Counted from the stretch's first letter, positions 4,268 through 10,796 are shown. The stretch is DNA of 11,178 nucleotides from Deltaproteobacteria bacterium (GCA_019314085.1 JAFCZZ010000028.1:1-11178); one strand, 5' to 3'. The notes: generated by a model not told the origin, from the sequence alone. A program made the numbers and translations.

Positions 4268-6439
4268 ATGCAGGCGGAATGGACAGCGGATCAGATCAGC
4301 AAAACCCTTGGCATATCACGGCGAGCCGTGCAGCAGCGGGCCACAAAAGAAGTATGGAGCCGGATATCGAAAACGGCGCGGGGCGGACGAAAGACTGTGT
4401 ATATCACGGCACTGCTGCCGGATGCGGTCCGGGGCGAGATGGCGCTGAAATTGTCAGAGGCCGGGAAACTTACGGCATCGGCGGGGGCATCTGCCGAGGC
4501 CGGGCATGTGCGGGGTGAGGCCCTGGCTGAAGAAAAGCTCACCGCGATCGAAGCCCGGCAGCGGGCCAAGGAGCAGGGGCTGAAAGCGTATGCGGCGCTG
4601 CCAGCGGCAAGAAAACAGGAAGCGGAGGCGCGCTTTGAGATCCTTAATGCCAGGGATGGGTTCTTGAAAGCGACCCGCCTGCCGCTCAAACGGGGCACGG
4701 AGCTGTTCTGCAGGGAGCTGGTGGCCGGCGGGATCAGGCTGTCTGCCGAGGTGATCGGGCTTGTGGCCTCACGCGGGGGGCGTCCCGGTCTGTCCTGGTC
4801 TACGGTTCGCAGATGGCAGCAGGCGTTTGATGAATCCGGCATGGCGGGCCTGGCCGGACGCTATACCGGAAACGCCACGTGCAGCATCCCGGAGCATATG
4901 CAGACATTTATCCAGGCGATGCTGACCGATTTTCCGCATGTGTCAGTGGCTTATATCCGCAAGGGGCTGGAGGCCCGGTATGACGGGCAGACGATCCCGC
5001 ATCCGTCTTCTGTGCGCCGGTATGTGGCCAAGTGGAAAGAGGAAAACGTGGGGCTGCTGCTGTTTATCAAAAACCCGGATGAATGGAAGAACAAGCTCAT
5101 GAACGCGGTGGGCGATGCATCCGAGCACATCGAGCGGCTGAATCAGCTGTGGGAATTTGACGGTACGCCGACAGATGTAATGCTGATCAACGGGCGACAC
5201 AATATTACCGGGGTGATCGATGTTTATACACGGCGGGTCAAGCTTTTGGTGTCTCCGACGGCAAAGTCCGAATCGGTGGCGGGGCTGACCCGGCGTGCGC
5301 TGATAGACTGGGGCGTGCCGGAGGTGGCAAAGACCGATAACGGGGCGGATTACGTATCGAAACACATGGTGCGGGTGTTTACATCGCTTGAGATTGAGCA
5401 GCAACTGTGCCCGCCCTTCTCACCGGAGAAAAAGCCGCATATCGAGCGGTTTTTCCGGACATTTTCCCATGGTCTGGTGGAGCTTCTGCCCGGCTATGTG
5501 GGGCATAATATCAATGATCGTAAGGCCATCGAGGCCCGGCGGACCTTTGCCCAGCGGCTGATGAGCCAGGGGCATGACCCGATTGATATCAAAATGACGG
5601 CGGACGAGTTTCAGCAGCTGTGCGATGACTGGTGCAATGCCATGTATCATCACGAGCCGCACTCGTCCCTGGGCGGGAAGACCCCGATGGAGATGGTGCG
5701 CGAGTGGACCGATCCGGTCCGGCGGATCACGGATGAGCGGGCGCTGGATGTGCTGCTGTATGTGACACCGGATGGGGATGGTTTACGGAAGATCGGCAAA
5801 AAAGGCGTGAAGGTGCACAGGGGGCATTATTACGCATATGAAATGATCGGGCACGAAGATGAATATGTGCGCGTGCTCTGCGACCCGACCGATTTCGGGG
5901 TGGTGTACTGCTACCAGCAGGCCGGAGAGTTCTTGTGCCGGGCCGTGGATCTGGAGCGCAAGGGCATTGACCGTGCCGAGCTGGCCGCCAAGGCCCGACG
6001 TGAGCAAAAACGCGTGTATTCCGAAGGCAGCCAGAAACTGAAAAAGCAGGCGAAAAAGATGGATACCCGCTTCATTTATCGGGAAATGGTGGCGCATAAC
6101 AAGGCCAAGATCGAAAACGTGGTGGAGCTGCCGAAGCCTGCAACCGAGTACACCACCGAGGCATTGGGGGAAGCGGCCAGAACGGTGGAGGCCATGGATC
6201 AGGCAGGCGTCAGCGCGCCTCCTGTCGGCATCAGTCCGGAAGAAGAAGCCCGGGCGGCCGAGGTGATCAGCCTGGCCGATGAGAAGGCACGGCCGCTTCC
6301 GGCCAACGAGCATGAGAAATATGAGTACCTTTTGGAGGATGTGGAGATGGGACGCCCTGTGGCGACTGCTGACCGGGTATGGATGGGCGAGTATGAGCGG
6401 TATCTGGAGACGGGGGAGGTAGTAGGGAGTAGGCAGTAG
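4268..6439 (+). CDS. Mu-type DDE transposase A
   Basis: 723-residue transposase (MuA is 663). Residues 1-60 form the Mu-type end-binding helix-turn-helix (WTADQISKTLGISRRAVQQR). The catalytic RNase H/rve core spans about 290-430 with the DDE triad visible as D298 (WEFDGT), D357 (AKTDNGADY) and E393 (PHIERFFRTF), so the second Asp and Glu are 35 residues apart. A Mu C-terminal beta-barrel follows at about 490-560 (DVLLYVTPDGDGLRKIG, GHYYAYEMIG). The remaining charged helical tail is where MuA contacts MuB and ClpX. It cuts and joins phage ends to target DNA during integration and replicative transposition, in the cytoplasm. The ribosome binding site AGGAGG (4258-4263) is strong. The last five residues (VGSRQ) and the stop are encoded by the heptamer repeat at 6422. 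Confidence 0.95.
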   Translation: MQAEWTADQISKTLGISRRAVQQRATKEVWSRISKTARGGRKTVYITALLPDAVRGEMALKLSEAGKLTASAGASAEAGHVRGEALAEEKLTAIEARQRAKEQGLKAYAALPAARKQEAEARFEILNARDGFLKATRLPLKRGTELFCRELVAGGIRLSAEVIGLVASRGGRPGLSWSTVRRWQQAFDESGMAGLAGRYTGNATCSIPEHMQTFIQAMLTDFPHVSVAYIRKGLEARYDGQTIPHPSSVRRYVAKWKEENVGLLLFIKNPDEWKNKLMNAVGDASEHIERLNQLWEFDGTPTDVMLINGRHNITGVIDVYTRRVKLLVSPTAKSESVAGLTRRALIDWGVPEVAKTDNGADYVSKHMVRVFTSLEIEQQLCPPFSPEKKPHIERFFRTFSHGLVELLPGYVGHNINDRKAIEARRTFAQRLMSQGHDPIDIKMTADEFQQLCDDWCNAMYHHEPHSSLGGKTPMEMVREWTDPVRRITDERALDVLLYVTPDGDGLRKIGKKGVKVHRGHYYAYEMIGHEDEYVRVLCDPTDFGVVYCYQQAGEFLCRAVDLERKGIDRAELAAKARREQKRVYSEGSQKLKKQAKKMDTRFIYREMVAHNKAKIENVVELPKPATEYTTEALGEAARTVEAMDQAGVSAPPVGISPEEEARAAEVISLADEKARPLPANEHEKYEYLLEDVEMGRPVATADRVWMGEYERYLETGEVVGSRQ

Positions 6440-6491
6440 GGAAAGGGCAGTAGGCAGTAGGGAAACAGGTAACAGGTAACAGGAAGGAGAA
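6422..6491 (+). repeat. Array of ten heptamer repeats at the A-B junction
   Basis: Ten consecutive 7-base units in perfect register: GTAGGGA, GTAGGCA, GTAGGGA, AAGGGCA, GTAGGCA, GTAGGGA, AACAGGT, AACAGGT, AACAGGA, AGGAGAA. The stop codon of transposase A (6437-6439) lies in the third unit and the ribosome binding site of transposase B (AAGGAG) in the last. The type resembles the heptameric short tandemly repeated repetitive (STRR) sequences known from cyanobacteria and many environmental bacteria. Confidence 0.85.
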
Positions 6492-6496
6492 AGACG

Positions 6497-7213
6497 ATGA
6501 AATTTGAAATGGCGATGACAAAGAATGTACGGCGGCTGCTGGCGTCGGTTCGGGATCTGATGGACCGGCCACAGGGGGTCGAGGGGATGGGGCTTTTGTG
6601 GGGGCTGCCGGGTGAGGGAAAGTCCACAACGGTGGCTTATGCGGCCAATGCCATGGACGGGATCTTTTTGCGGGCGAACGCCTGCTGGACCGTGACCAGC
6701 ATGCTCGGGGCGCTGATGGTGGAGCTGGGCATGGAGCCGATGGGGCGTCGTGCGCCAATGATTGAGGCGGGCTGCAAACGGCTGATGGAGACCCCGCGGG
6801 TGCTTTTTATCGATGAGGCGGATTATCTGTTTGAGCATCCTCAGATGCTGGATGCGCTGCGCGACATTTACGACATTACCGGCTCGTCTGTTGTGCTGAT
6901 CGGGATGGAGCGGTTTGCCCGCAAGATTCAGCAGCGGGGCAAGTTTGCCCGGCGGATTACGCAGTGGGTGGAGTTTGCTGGCATCGATGCGGCTGATGCC
7001 AGGACCTTGGCCGATACGGTGTGCGAGGTGGGCGTGGCAGATGATCTGCTGGCCTACATTTTAGATGCAGCCCGGAGTAATGTCGGGCGGATGGTGACGG
7101 CCCTGGCCAGGGTCGAGCAGCTCGGCAAGCTGAACAAGCTGGATGCGGTCACGCGGGCGGACTGGGGAAAACGGCCCCTGTTTTTTGATCAACCGCGGTT
7201 CAGCAGGAAGTAA
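6497..7213 (+). CDS. MuB-type AAA+ ATPase, target-DNA activator
   Basis: 238 residues. An AAA+ ATPase with Walker A GLPGEGKST at residues 36-44 (Lys42), Walker B RVLFIDEAD at 101-109 (Asp106, Glu107) and a sensor-1-like SVVLIGM at 131-137. In Mu, B binds target DNA with ATP, delivers it to the transpososome and gives target immunity. MuB is longer (312 residues) because of an N-terminal helix-turn-helix; this protein starts almost directly at the ATPase core, so the N-terminal domain is absent, as in many Mu-like and Tn7/TnsC-like partners. AAGGAG lies seven bases before the ATG and is contributed by the repeat. The pairing with transposase A makes the assignment firm. Confidence 0.93.
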   Translation: MKFEMAMTKNVRRLLASVRDLMDRPQGVEGMGLLWGLPGEGKSTTVAYAANAMDGIFLRANACWTVTSMLGALMVELGMEPMGRRAPMIEAGCKRLMETPRVLFIDEADYLFEHPQMLDALRDIYDITGSSVVLIGMERFARKIQQRGKFARRITQWVEFAGIDAADARTLADTVCEVGVADDLLAYILDAARSNVGRMVTALARVEQLGKLNKLDAVTRADWGKRPLFFDQPRFSRK

Positions 7214-7238
7214 GGGAGTAGGCAGTAAGCAGTAGGAG
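7210..7238 (+). repeat. Heptamer repeat after transposase B
   Basis: GTAAGGGA (eight bases), then GTAGGCA, GTAAGCA and GTAGGAG follow the end of transposase B, whose TAA stop lies in the first unit. The units are the same GTAGG(C/G)A family as at 6422-6463. The last unit runs into the REP-like hairpin. Confidence 0.65.
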
Positions 7239-7255
7239 CGGGCCATGCCCGCGAA
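7232..7255 (+). repeat. REP-like hairpin element
   Basis: GTAGGAGCGGGC-CAT-GCCCGCGAA: six-base GC arms (7238-7243, 7247-7252) with a three-base loop and the GTAGGAG head. Head, stem and GCGAA tail have the form of REP elements described in Pseudomonas putida (GTAGGAGCGGG...CCCGCGAA), which are linked to RAYT (TnpA-REP) transposases. Family membership is inferred from this resemblance. A possible ATG (7245) lies in the loop. Confidence 0.6.
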
Positions 7256-7266
7256 ACAGAAACAGA
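7255..7266 (+). repeat. Hexamer repeat AACAGA, two copies
   Basis: AACAGA twice in tandem, followed by AGGG. Four units of the same or a closely related hexamer occur at 8007-8030, again just before a gene start. The first copy shares its leading bases with the tail of the REP-like element. Confidence 0.45.
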
Positions 7267-7277
7267 AGGGATCAGTA

Positions 7278-7658
7278 ATGGCAGGTAAGAAGGGAATGGT
7301 GGCGGCAAGGCCCAAACAGAACACTTGCCGGCGTAGGATGTGGCAGAGTATGCGGATTTTGAGGCGCTTTACCCTGCCGGATCTGTGCCGAACGGCTGAG
7401 GCCAAGTACTGCAACGCACGGAAATTTGTCCGCGGCCTGGTCGTCCACGGGTATGTGGCCAGGGTGGGCAGCTACCTCAAGGGCGTGCGCGGGCGGTATC
7501 AGACGTATCGGCTGGTTCGGGATATCGGGCCGGATTATCCGGTGCGCTGCGAGCGGTGCGGGAGGCCGTTGAACCAACCGTGTGAAATGAAGAACGCAGG
7601 ACTCACGACTGAAGACTCACGACTCACGACTGATTGTCAGGAGGTGGATGATGGGTGA
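7278..7658 (+). CDS. Winged-helix phage early protein (126 aa)
   Basis: 126 residues from ATG at 7278. An in-frame ATG 11 codons upstream (7245) also has AGGAG before it, but lies in the loop of a REP-like hairpin and would add only repeat-coded residues, so 7278 (after AAGGGA) is chosen. The segment MWQSMRILRRFTLPDLCRTAEAKYCNARKF.. through GYVARVG..GRYQTYRLVRDIGP has the pattern of a winged helix-turn-helix with a beta wing, as in a family of early proteins I associate with Mu-like phages. A CERCG (about 103-107) with a later Cys may bind zinc. The last residues (LTTEDSRLTTD) are coded by the heptamer repeat at 7601. The stop overlaps the start of the next gene. A regulator is likely; the target is unknown. 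Confidence 0.75.
   Translation: MAGKKGMVAARPKQNTCRRRMWQSMRILRRFTLPDLCRTAEAKYCNARKFVRGLVVHGYVARVGSYLKGVRGRYQTYRLVRDIGPDYPVRCERCGRPLNQPCEMKNAGLTTEDSRLTTDCQEVDDG
7601..7635 (+). repeat. Heptamer repeat inside the end of the winged-helix gene
   Basis: Five 7-base units in register: ACTCACG, ACTGAAG, ACTCACG, ACTCACG, ACTGATT. They are translated as the C-terminal tail of the winged-helix protein. The ribosome binding site of the next gene (AGGAGG) follows four bases later. Confidence 0.75.
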
Positions 7659-8040
7659 TCCGATGGTGCTGCTGCTTGAGGCAGTGGATAAAAAAGGACA
7701 GGCGGCGGTGGCCAGGGAGTTGGGCTATTCGCCGTCTGCTGTCAACCAGATCTTAAAGGGCACCTATGGCGGGCGGACGGACCAGATCATGCGGGCGGTA
7801 TCCGACGCCTATGACACGGATACGGTGATGTGCCCGGTGATGGGAGAGATTACCGTCACGCGGTGTGCGGCTGAGCGGAAAAAGCCGTTTTCGGCATCCA
7901 GCCCCCAACGGGCCCAGCTGTGGAAGGCTTGCCGGGAGTGCAGAATAGCCAGAGGTCAGAGGCCAGAAGTCAGAAGTCAGAAGTCAGAGATCAGTAAGAA
8001 AAGGGTAACAGAAGCAGAAACAGAAACGGAGGGATTATGA
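7651..8040 (+). CDS. HTH DNA-binding regulator with repeat-coded tail (129 aa)
   Basis: 129 residues from ATG at 7651; ATG 7648 is in frame but only three bases after CAGGAGG, so 7651 (six bases) is preferred. Residues 10-45 hold a helix-turn-helix (QAAVARELGYSPSAVNQILKGTYGG) like LacI/XRE-type early regulators of Mu-like phages. A cysteine-bearing region (MCPVMGEITVTRC, LWKACRECRI) follows, resembling the family's conserved Cys/Phe/Arg pattern and possibly a metal site. From about residue 100 on, the protein is coded by tandem repeats (RGQRPEVRSQKSEIS and TEAETETEGL), so the tail is probably dispensable. It overlaps the previous gene by eight bases and the next by four (ATGA). It is likely a transcription regulator of early genes. 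Confidence 0.75.
   Translation: MGDPMVLLLEAVDKKGQAAVARELGYSPSAVNQILKGTYGGRTDQIMRAVSDAYDTDTVMCPVMGEITVTRCAAERKKPFSASSPQRAQLWKACRECRIARGQRPEVRSQKSEISKKRVTEAETETEGL
7951..8030 (+). repeat. Heptamer and hexamer repeats inside the HTH gene's end
   Basis: Seven 7-base units run from 7951 to 7999 (AGAGGTC, AGAGGCC, three AGAAGTC, AGAGATC, AGTAAGA). After seven bases, four 6-base units follow at 8007-8030 (AACAGA, AGCAGA, AACAGA, AACGGA). All are translated as the tail of the preceding protein, and the last hexamer gives the start of the GGAGGG ribosome binding site of the next gene. Confidence 0.7.
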
Positions 8041-8315
8041 TCTACTTGTCGAACCATTTCGTTGAAAACTGGAAGCGCCGGGTGGGCAGTATCCCGACGA
8101 TTAAGACGGTGTGCGGGGTGATCAATGACAGTGTGCGGGTGCAGACCGGGAAACGGTTTAAGCTGGCGGACGGGAGCAGCTATAACACGCTGAGCTTGTT
8201 CTGGCATCCGGATCTGAGCGTGATCGTGTCGATGGATCCGAGTGACGGAACGTGTGTGTCGGTGCTGACGCCGGATGTTTTAAAACGGGAAAAACGGGGG
8301 CGACATGTCTATTAA
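8037..8315 (+). CDS. Small phage protein of unknown function (92 aa)
   Basis: 92 residues, start ATG overlapping the previous stop as ATGA, with GGAGGG just upstream. It begins MIYLSNHFVENWKRRVG and holds a short beta-rich body (VCGVINDSVRVQ, YNTLSLFWHPDLSVIVSMDP) and a basic end (KREKRGRHVY). There is no recognised motif, no membrane segment and no cysteine pattern. The next gene starts 11 bases before its stop, so the three genes from 8037 to 9137 are probably translated in a coupled way. It is an unassigned early gene, in the region where Mu carries small non-essential genes between B and gemA. Confidence 0.7.
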   Translation: MIYLSNHFVENWKRRVGSIPTIKTVCGVINDSVRVQTGKRFKLADGSSYNTLSLFWHPDLSVIVSMDPSDGTCVSVLTPDVLKREKRGRHVY

Positions 8316-8508
8316 TGCACAGCGCCAGTCTCAGATTGATGAGGTTCACATGCATCTGTATGACACGTTCATCCATCTTCAGGAGATCAGCATCAACGAC
8401 CGCACCAGCCAGACGGCCAAGCAGGATGCAGGGACGGCGCTGGTAGCGCTTCGTCGGGGGCTGGATGCCCTGGGGCTTAAACATCGTATCAATGGGGGTG
8501 AAGCATGA
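8305..8508 (+). CDS. Small helical protein of unknown function (67 aa)
   Basis: 67 residues starting MSINAQRQSQIDEVHM, with GGGGG four bases before ATG. It overlaps the previous gene by 11 bases and the next by four (ATGA). It looks mostly helical (YDTFIHLQEISIN, AGTALVALRRGLDALGL) and has no motif I know. The tight overlaps on both sides favour a real, co-translated gene. Confidence 0.65.
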   Translation: MSINAQRQSQIDEVHMHLYDTFIHLQEISINDRTSQTAKQDAGTALVALRRGLDALGLKHRINGGEA

Positions 8509-9137
8509 GGCTGACCTGCCCGGGATGCGGTGCGATCGGAAGCATCGAGACATTTACGGCCGATGAGCATGCCAAGCGCGCTCTGATGGCGGTGACCCGG
8601 CTGCCCGGCGGGGTATCGTTTCAGATGCTTGGGTATCTGGCCCTGTTCCGGCCGGGCAGCGGCCGGGGCCTGACCTGGAAACGGGTGGAGAAGTTGGTGA
8701 CGGAGCTCGGGTATCTGGTGACATCCGGTGTGGTGCAGTGGAGCGGGAAGGTGGCACGCCCTGCCCCCCCATCGGTATGGGTCGAGGCATTAAAAGCGAT
8801 TCAGGAACGGCCGCCTCAGCGGTTGCCGCTCAAGAGCCACGGATACCTGACGGCGATGGCCTACGACCTGGCCGATGATGCGGACCGGCACCAGGAGGTA
8901 GCGCACAACAAGCTGGAACGCGCCGGGACGTGGCGGGCGTGGCAAGGCAAAGCCGAGCCGGAGCCGGTGGCGCAGATGAGCAAAGAGGAGCTGAAAGAGA
9001 TGCGGAAACAGTCGATGGGCGCTCGGAAGTACCCGAAACCGGCGCTTAAGTCAGTACCGCCGGCCGGTGGGGACAATCAAAAAGAACGGGTTGAGATGCT
9101 GAGACAACAGGCGGAAATTTTGGGAAAGGAGACTTGA
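8505..9137 (+). CDS. Zinc-ribbon protein of Mu-like early regions (210 aa)
   Basis: 210 residues. The start overlaps the previous stop (ATGA) with GGGGGTGA upstream. The N-terminus has one CPGCG knuckle (Cys5, Cys8). It continues with a region (LGYLALFRPGSGRGLTWKRVEKLVTELGYL) that I associate with a family of early proteins of Mu-like phages beginning with a CPxCG and holding 'YLGLFRP...LSW.R'. The stretch LPLKSHGYLTAMAYDLAD (about residues 108-125) is also typical of that family. The C-terminal third is charged and ends in a possible coiled coil (ERVEMLRQQAEILG). There is a C7 tract at 8764-8770. Function is not known to me; DNA-binding or replication is only a guess. Confidence 0.75.
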   Translation: MRLTCPGCGAIGSIETFTADEHAKRALMAVTRLPGGVSFQMLGYLALFRPGSGRGLTWKRVEKLVTELGYLVTSGVVQWSGKVARPAPPSVWVEALKAIQERPPQRLPLKSHGYLTAMAYDLADDADRHQEVAHNKLERAGTWRAWQGKAEPEPVAQMSKEELKEMRKQSMGARKYPKPALKSVPPAGGDNQKERVEMLRQQAEILGKET

Positions 9138-9139
9138 AA

Positions 9140-9754
9140 ATGGCGGTAAAAAATAAGGAAGGCTGGTGGATCGACGCAAAGGGCGATGCAATCCCCCCCC
9201 GGCATGTGCGGCCGGAAGATAAACTCTGTGACCGGGTGGTGGAAAAACTGATCGGCCGTGCCCATAGGTTAAATGCGGACCTGGAAAAACTCAAACGGCA
9301 GGCGTTTGAGGATATCGAAACCTATATTGTCAAGCTGGAGAGCATCTATGATGTGAAGGCGCGCACCCAGGGTGGCAACAAGCAGCTGAGTGATTTTGCG
9401 GGTCTGAAGCGCGTGTCAGTCAAGGTCCAGAAGCTTATCGATTTTGACACGCGTATCGAGCTGGCCAAACAGTTGATCGATGACTGTGTGAAGCGATGGT
9501 CGAAGGGGTCTGATGATCGGCTGGTGATACTGATTAACGACGCGTTCAAAGTGGATAAAAAAGGCAAGTTGGATCGGGACCGGATACTGGGTCTCCTGCG
9601 GCTGAAACTCAATGATTCGGACTGGCAAAAGGCCATGGGCATCATTAAGGATGCGATCTATGTGTCCGGGAAACGGGCATACATCCAGTTTGCCGAGCGG
9701 GAGGCGGAAAACGGCATCTGGCGAACCATCTCCCTTGATATTGCGGGGGTGTAG
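9140..9754 (+). CDS. DUF3164 family protein
   Basis: 204 residues from ATG at 9140, eight bases after AAAGGAG; a TTG two codons upstream is less likely. It matches the DUF3164 family of Mu-like phages: the N-terminal GWWIDAKGDAIPPRHVRP (tryptophan plus DAKG plus Pro), a helical central part (DRVVEKLIGRAHRL...LKRQAFEDIETYI), KGKLDRDRILGLLRLKL and DSDWQKAMGIIKDAIYVSGKRAYIQF near the end. The family is common just before gp16/gemA, as here (four bases upstream of it); no biochemical role is established to my knowledge. A C8 run (9193-9200) sits near its start. Confidence 0.9.
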   Translation: MAVKNKEGWWIDAKGDAIPPRHVRPEDKLCDRVVEKLIGRAHRLNADLEKLKRQAFEDIETYIVKLESIYDVKARTQGGNKQLSDFAGLKRVSVKVQKLIDFDTRIELAKQLIDDCVKRWSKGSDDRLVILINDAFKVDKKGKLDRDRILGLLRLKLNDSDWQKAMGIIKDAIYVSGKRAYIQFAEREAENGIWRTISLDIAGV

Positions 9755-9757
9755 CAG

Positions 9758-10192
9758 ATGGCGAAAGATGCGCGCAGGGTGGCTCTGGCTAAGATCCATA
9801 TCGCTAAAAAACAGCTGGGACTCGATGAAGACACGTACCGGGAGATGCTGGTCAATGTGGGCGGGAAGGACAGCGCGGGCAAGCTTTCTGCGGCCGGCCG
9901 ACGGAAGGTGTTAGCGCACCTTGCGACGGTCGGTTTTGTCGGGAAAAAAGCAGCCTACCCGGGGCGGCCTGAGATCGGGTGCGGCCGGGGCAAGGATGGC
10001 CTGCTTCGCCGGATCGAGGCGTGCCTGGCTGAGGCGGGGAAGCCGTGGAAATATGCGCACGGGATGGCAAAACATATGTTCAAGGGTATCGAGAGAATCG
10101 AGTGGTGCGATACTGATCAGCTGCGGAAGATCGTGGCGGCATTGATGATCGATGCCCGGCGGAACAAACGATATACGGATGACAGACTGTAG
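9758..10192 (+). CDS. gemA: GemA/Mu gp16 family regulatory protein
   Basis: 144 residues matching the Mu gp16/GemA family (DUF1018): the N-terminal ALAKIHIAKKQLGLDEDTYREML, the basic middle, and the C-terminal WKYAHGMAKHMFKGIERIEWC followed by DTDQLRKIVAALMIDAR. In Mu the gem locus alters host gene expression and DNA supercoiling, and it sits near the end of the early operon, as here. The ribosome binding site is weak (GGGGGTG) and starts within the end of the DUF3164 gene. The TAG stop lies in the head (GTAGGGG) of a REP-like hairpin, a sign that the repeat was inserted at or across the gene's end. The assignment is firm; the function is by family. Confidence 0.9.
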   Translation: MAKDARRVALAKIHIAKKQLGLDEDTYREMLVNVGGKDSAGKLSAAGRRKVLAHLATVGFVGKKAAYPGRPEIGCGRGKDGLLRRIEACLAEAGKPWKYAHGMAKHMFKGIERIEWCDTDQLRKIVAALMIDARRNKRYTDDRL

Positions 10193-10212
10193 GGGCGCGC
10201 TGCGCGCGCCCT
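10189..10212 (+). repeat. REP-like GC-rich hairpin after gemA
   Basis: GTAGGGGCGCGC-TGC-GCGCGCCCT: perfect eight-base arms (10193-10200 and 10204-10211) around three bases, with a GTAGG head like the element at 7232. It contains the gemA stop codon. No U tract follows, so it is not a classic terminator; it could stabilise the upstream mRNA or slow ribosomes. Confidence 0.55.
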
Positions 10213-10227
10213 CATGGAGGGGAGAAG

Positions 10228-10326
10228 ATGGCAGCAAAAAAGACGCTTAAGGACATGCAGCAGGGAGTTGACGTATTCAACGAGATTTGCCGGAAGAAAA
10301 ACGGGATGATAACTGAGGCTGAGTAA
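10228..10326 (+). CDS. Tiny ORF (32 aa), plausible
   Basis: 32 codons reading MAAKKTLKDMQQGVDVFNEI, then a basic CRKKNG and an acidic end. The ribosome binding site GGAGGGGAG (10216-10224) is strong and the stop codon touches the ATG of the next gene (TAA-ATG), so it is probably translated with it. It looks like one amphipathic helix; there is no motif. Its length alone would not justify a call; the ribosome binding site and junction do. Confidence 0.5.
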   Translation: MAAKKTLKDMQQGVDVFNEICRKKNGMITEAE

Positions 10327-10638
10327 ATGGCAGACAGGGCGGGGAAAAAACTGGACGGGATGCTGGCGGCGGCTGGGCTTGTAAAGCGGGCCAGCTACCG
10401 GCCTGGGGAGGTGCAGAGCCTCCTCGGGATCAGCGAGCGTCAGTTCTGGTATCTGACCGAGCGGTTCGAAGCGGATCCGGATACCGGCCTGCCCTGCCGC
10501 CCCGATGCCCTGGACAGCTACCTGATGCGCTGTCAGCGGCGGGTGAGATATGACGAGCTAGTGGCATTTATTGACCGCAACAACACGTATGAGCGGCGGC
10601 ATGGGGTGGATCCCCGGCAGATGACGCTGTTTGGATAG
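10327..10638 (+). CDS. HTH protein, MerR/excisionase-like (103 aa), in the mor position
   Basis: 103 residues, starting directly after the stop of the tiny ORF. Residues about 24-65 (YRPGEVQSLLGISERQFWYLTERF then a proline-rich turn and the helix RPDALDSYLM) have the form of a MerR/excisionase-type helix-turn-helix: a 'YRPGEVxxLLGIS' opening and an aromatic after it. The rest is helical and basic (RRVRYDELVAFIDRNN), ending DPRQMTLFG. It is the last gene before a strong terminator, the place where Mu has mor, the activator of the middle promoter. It does not look like the Mor/C family, so a functional replacement is possible, and the palindrome at 10797 could be its target; both are inferences. 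Confidence 0.75.
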   Translation: MADRAGKKLDGMLAAAGLVKRASYRPGEVQSLLGISERQFWYLTERFEADPDTGLPCRPDALDSYLMRCQRRVRYDELVAFIDRNNTYERRHGVDPRQMTLFG

Positions 10639-10659
10639 CCCGCTTTTCCGATCAAATCC

Positions 10660-10688
10660 AAAAACGCCCCAGCCCAGGGCGTTTTTTT
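10660..10688 (+). terminator. Intrinsic terminator of the early operon
   Basis: AAAAACGCCC (10660-10669) pairs perfectly with GGGCGTTTTT (10677-10686) across a seven-base loop, and a run of seven T (10682-10688) follows. It lies 22 bases after the last early gene and should end the transcript from the early promoter. The A-rich left arm makes it possible for it to work in both directions. Confidence 0.9.
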
Positions 10689-10796
10689 GTTGGGCCTTCC
10701 CTCCCCTTTTCAATCCATCTTTAATCCCACTTAAATCAATTTTTTAAATCAACGACTGCAAAACCCTGCAAAACCGGAGCGCGTTTCGGGGGCTGG

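Noticed and set aside
5783..6838. 351-codon minus-strand ORF across A, the repeat array and B
   Set aside because: Pro/His/Leu-rich shadow of high-GC coding sequence; it crosses the repeat array and lacks a start signal.
7245..7277. Upstream ATG for the winged-helix gene, preceded by AGGAG
   Set aside because: It lies in the loop of the REP-like hairpin and adds only residues coded by repeats. Possible but second choice.
7601..7999. Possible CRISPR-like array in the repeats
   Set aside because: Units of 6-7 bases in direct tandem without spacers; not CRISPR.
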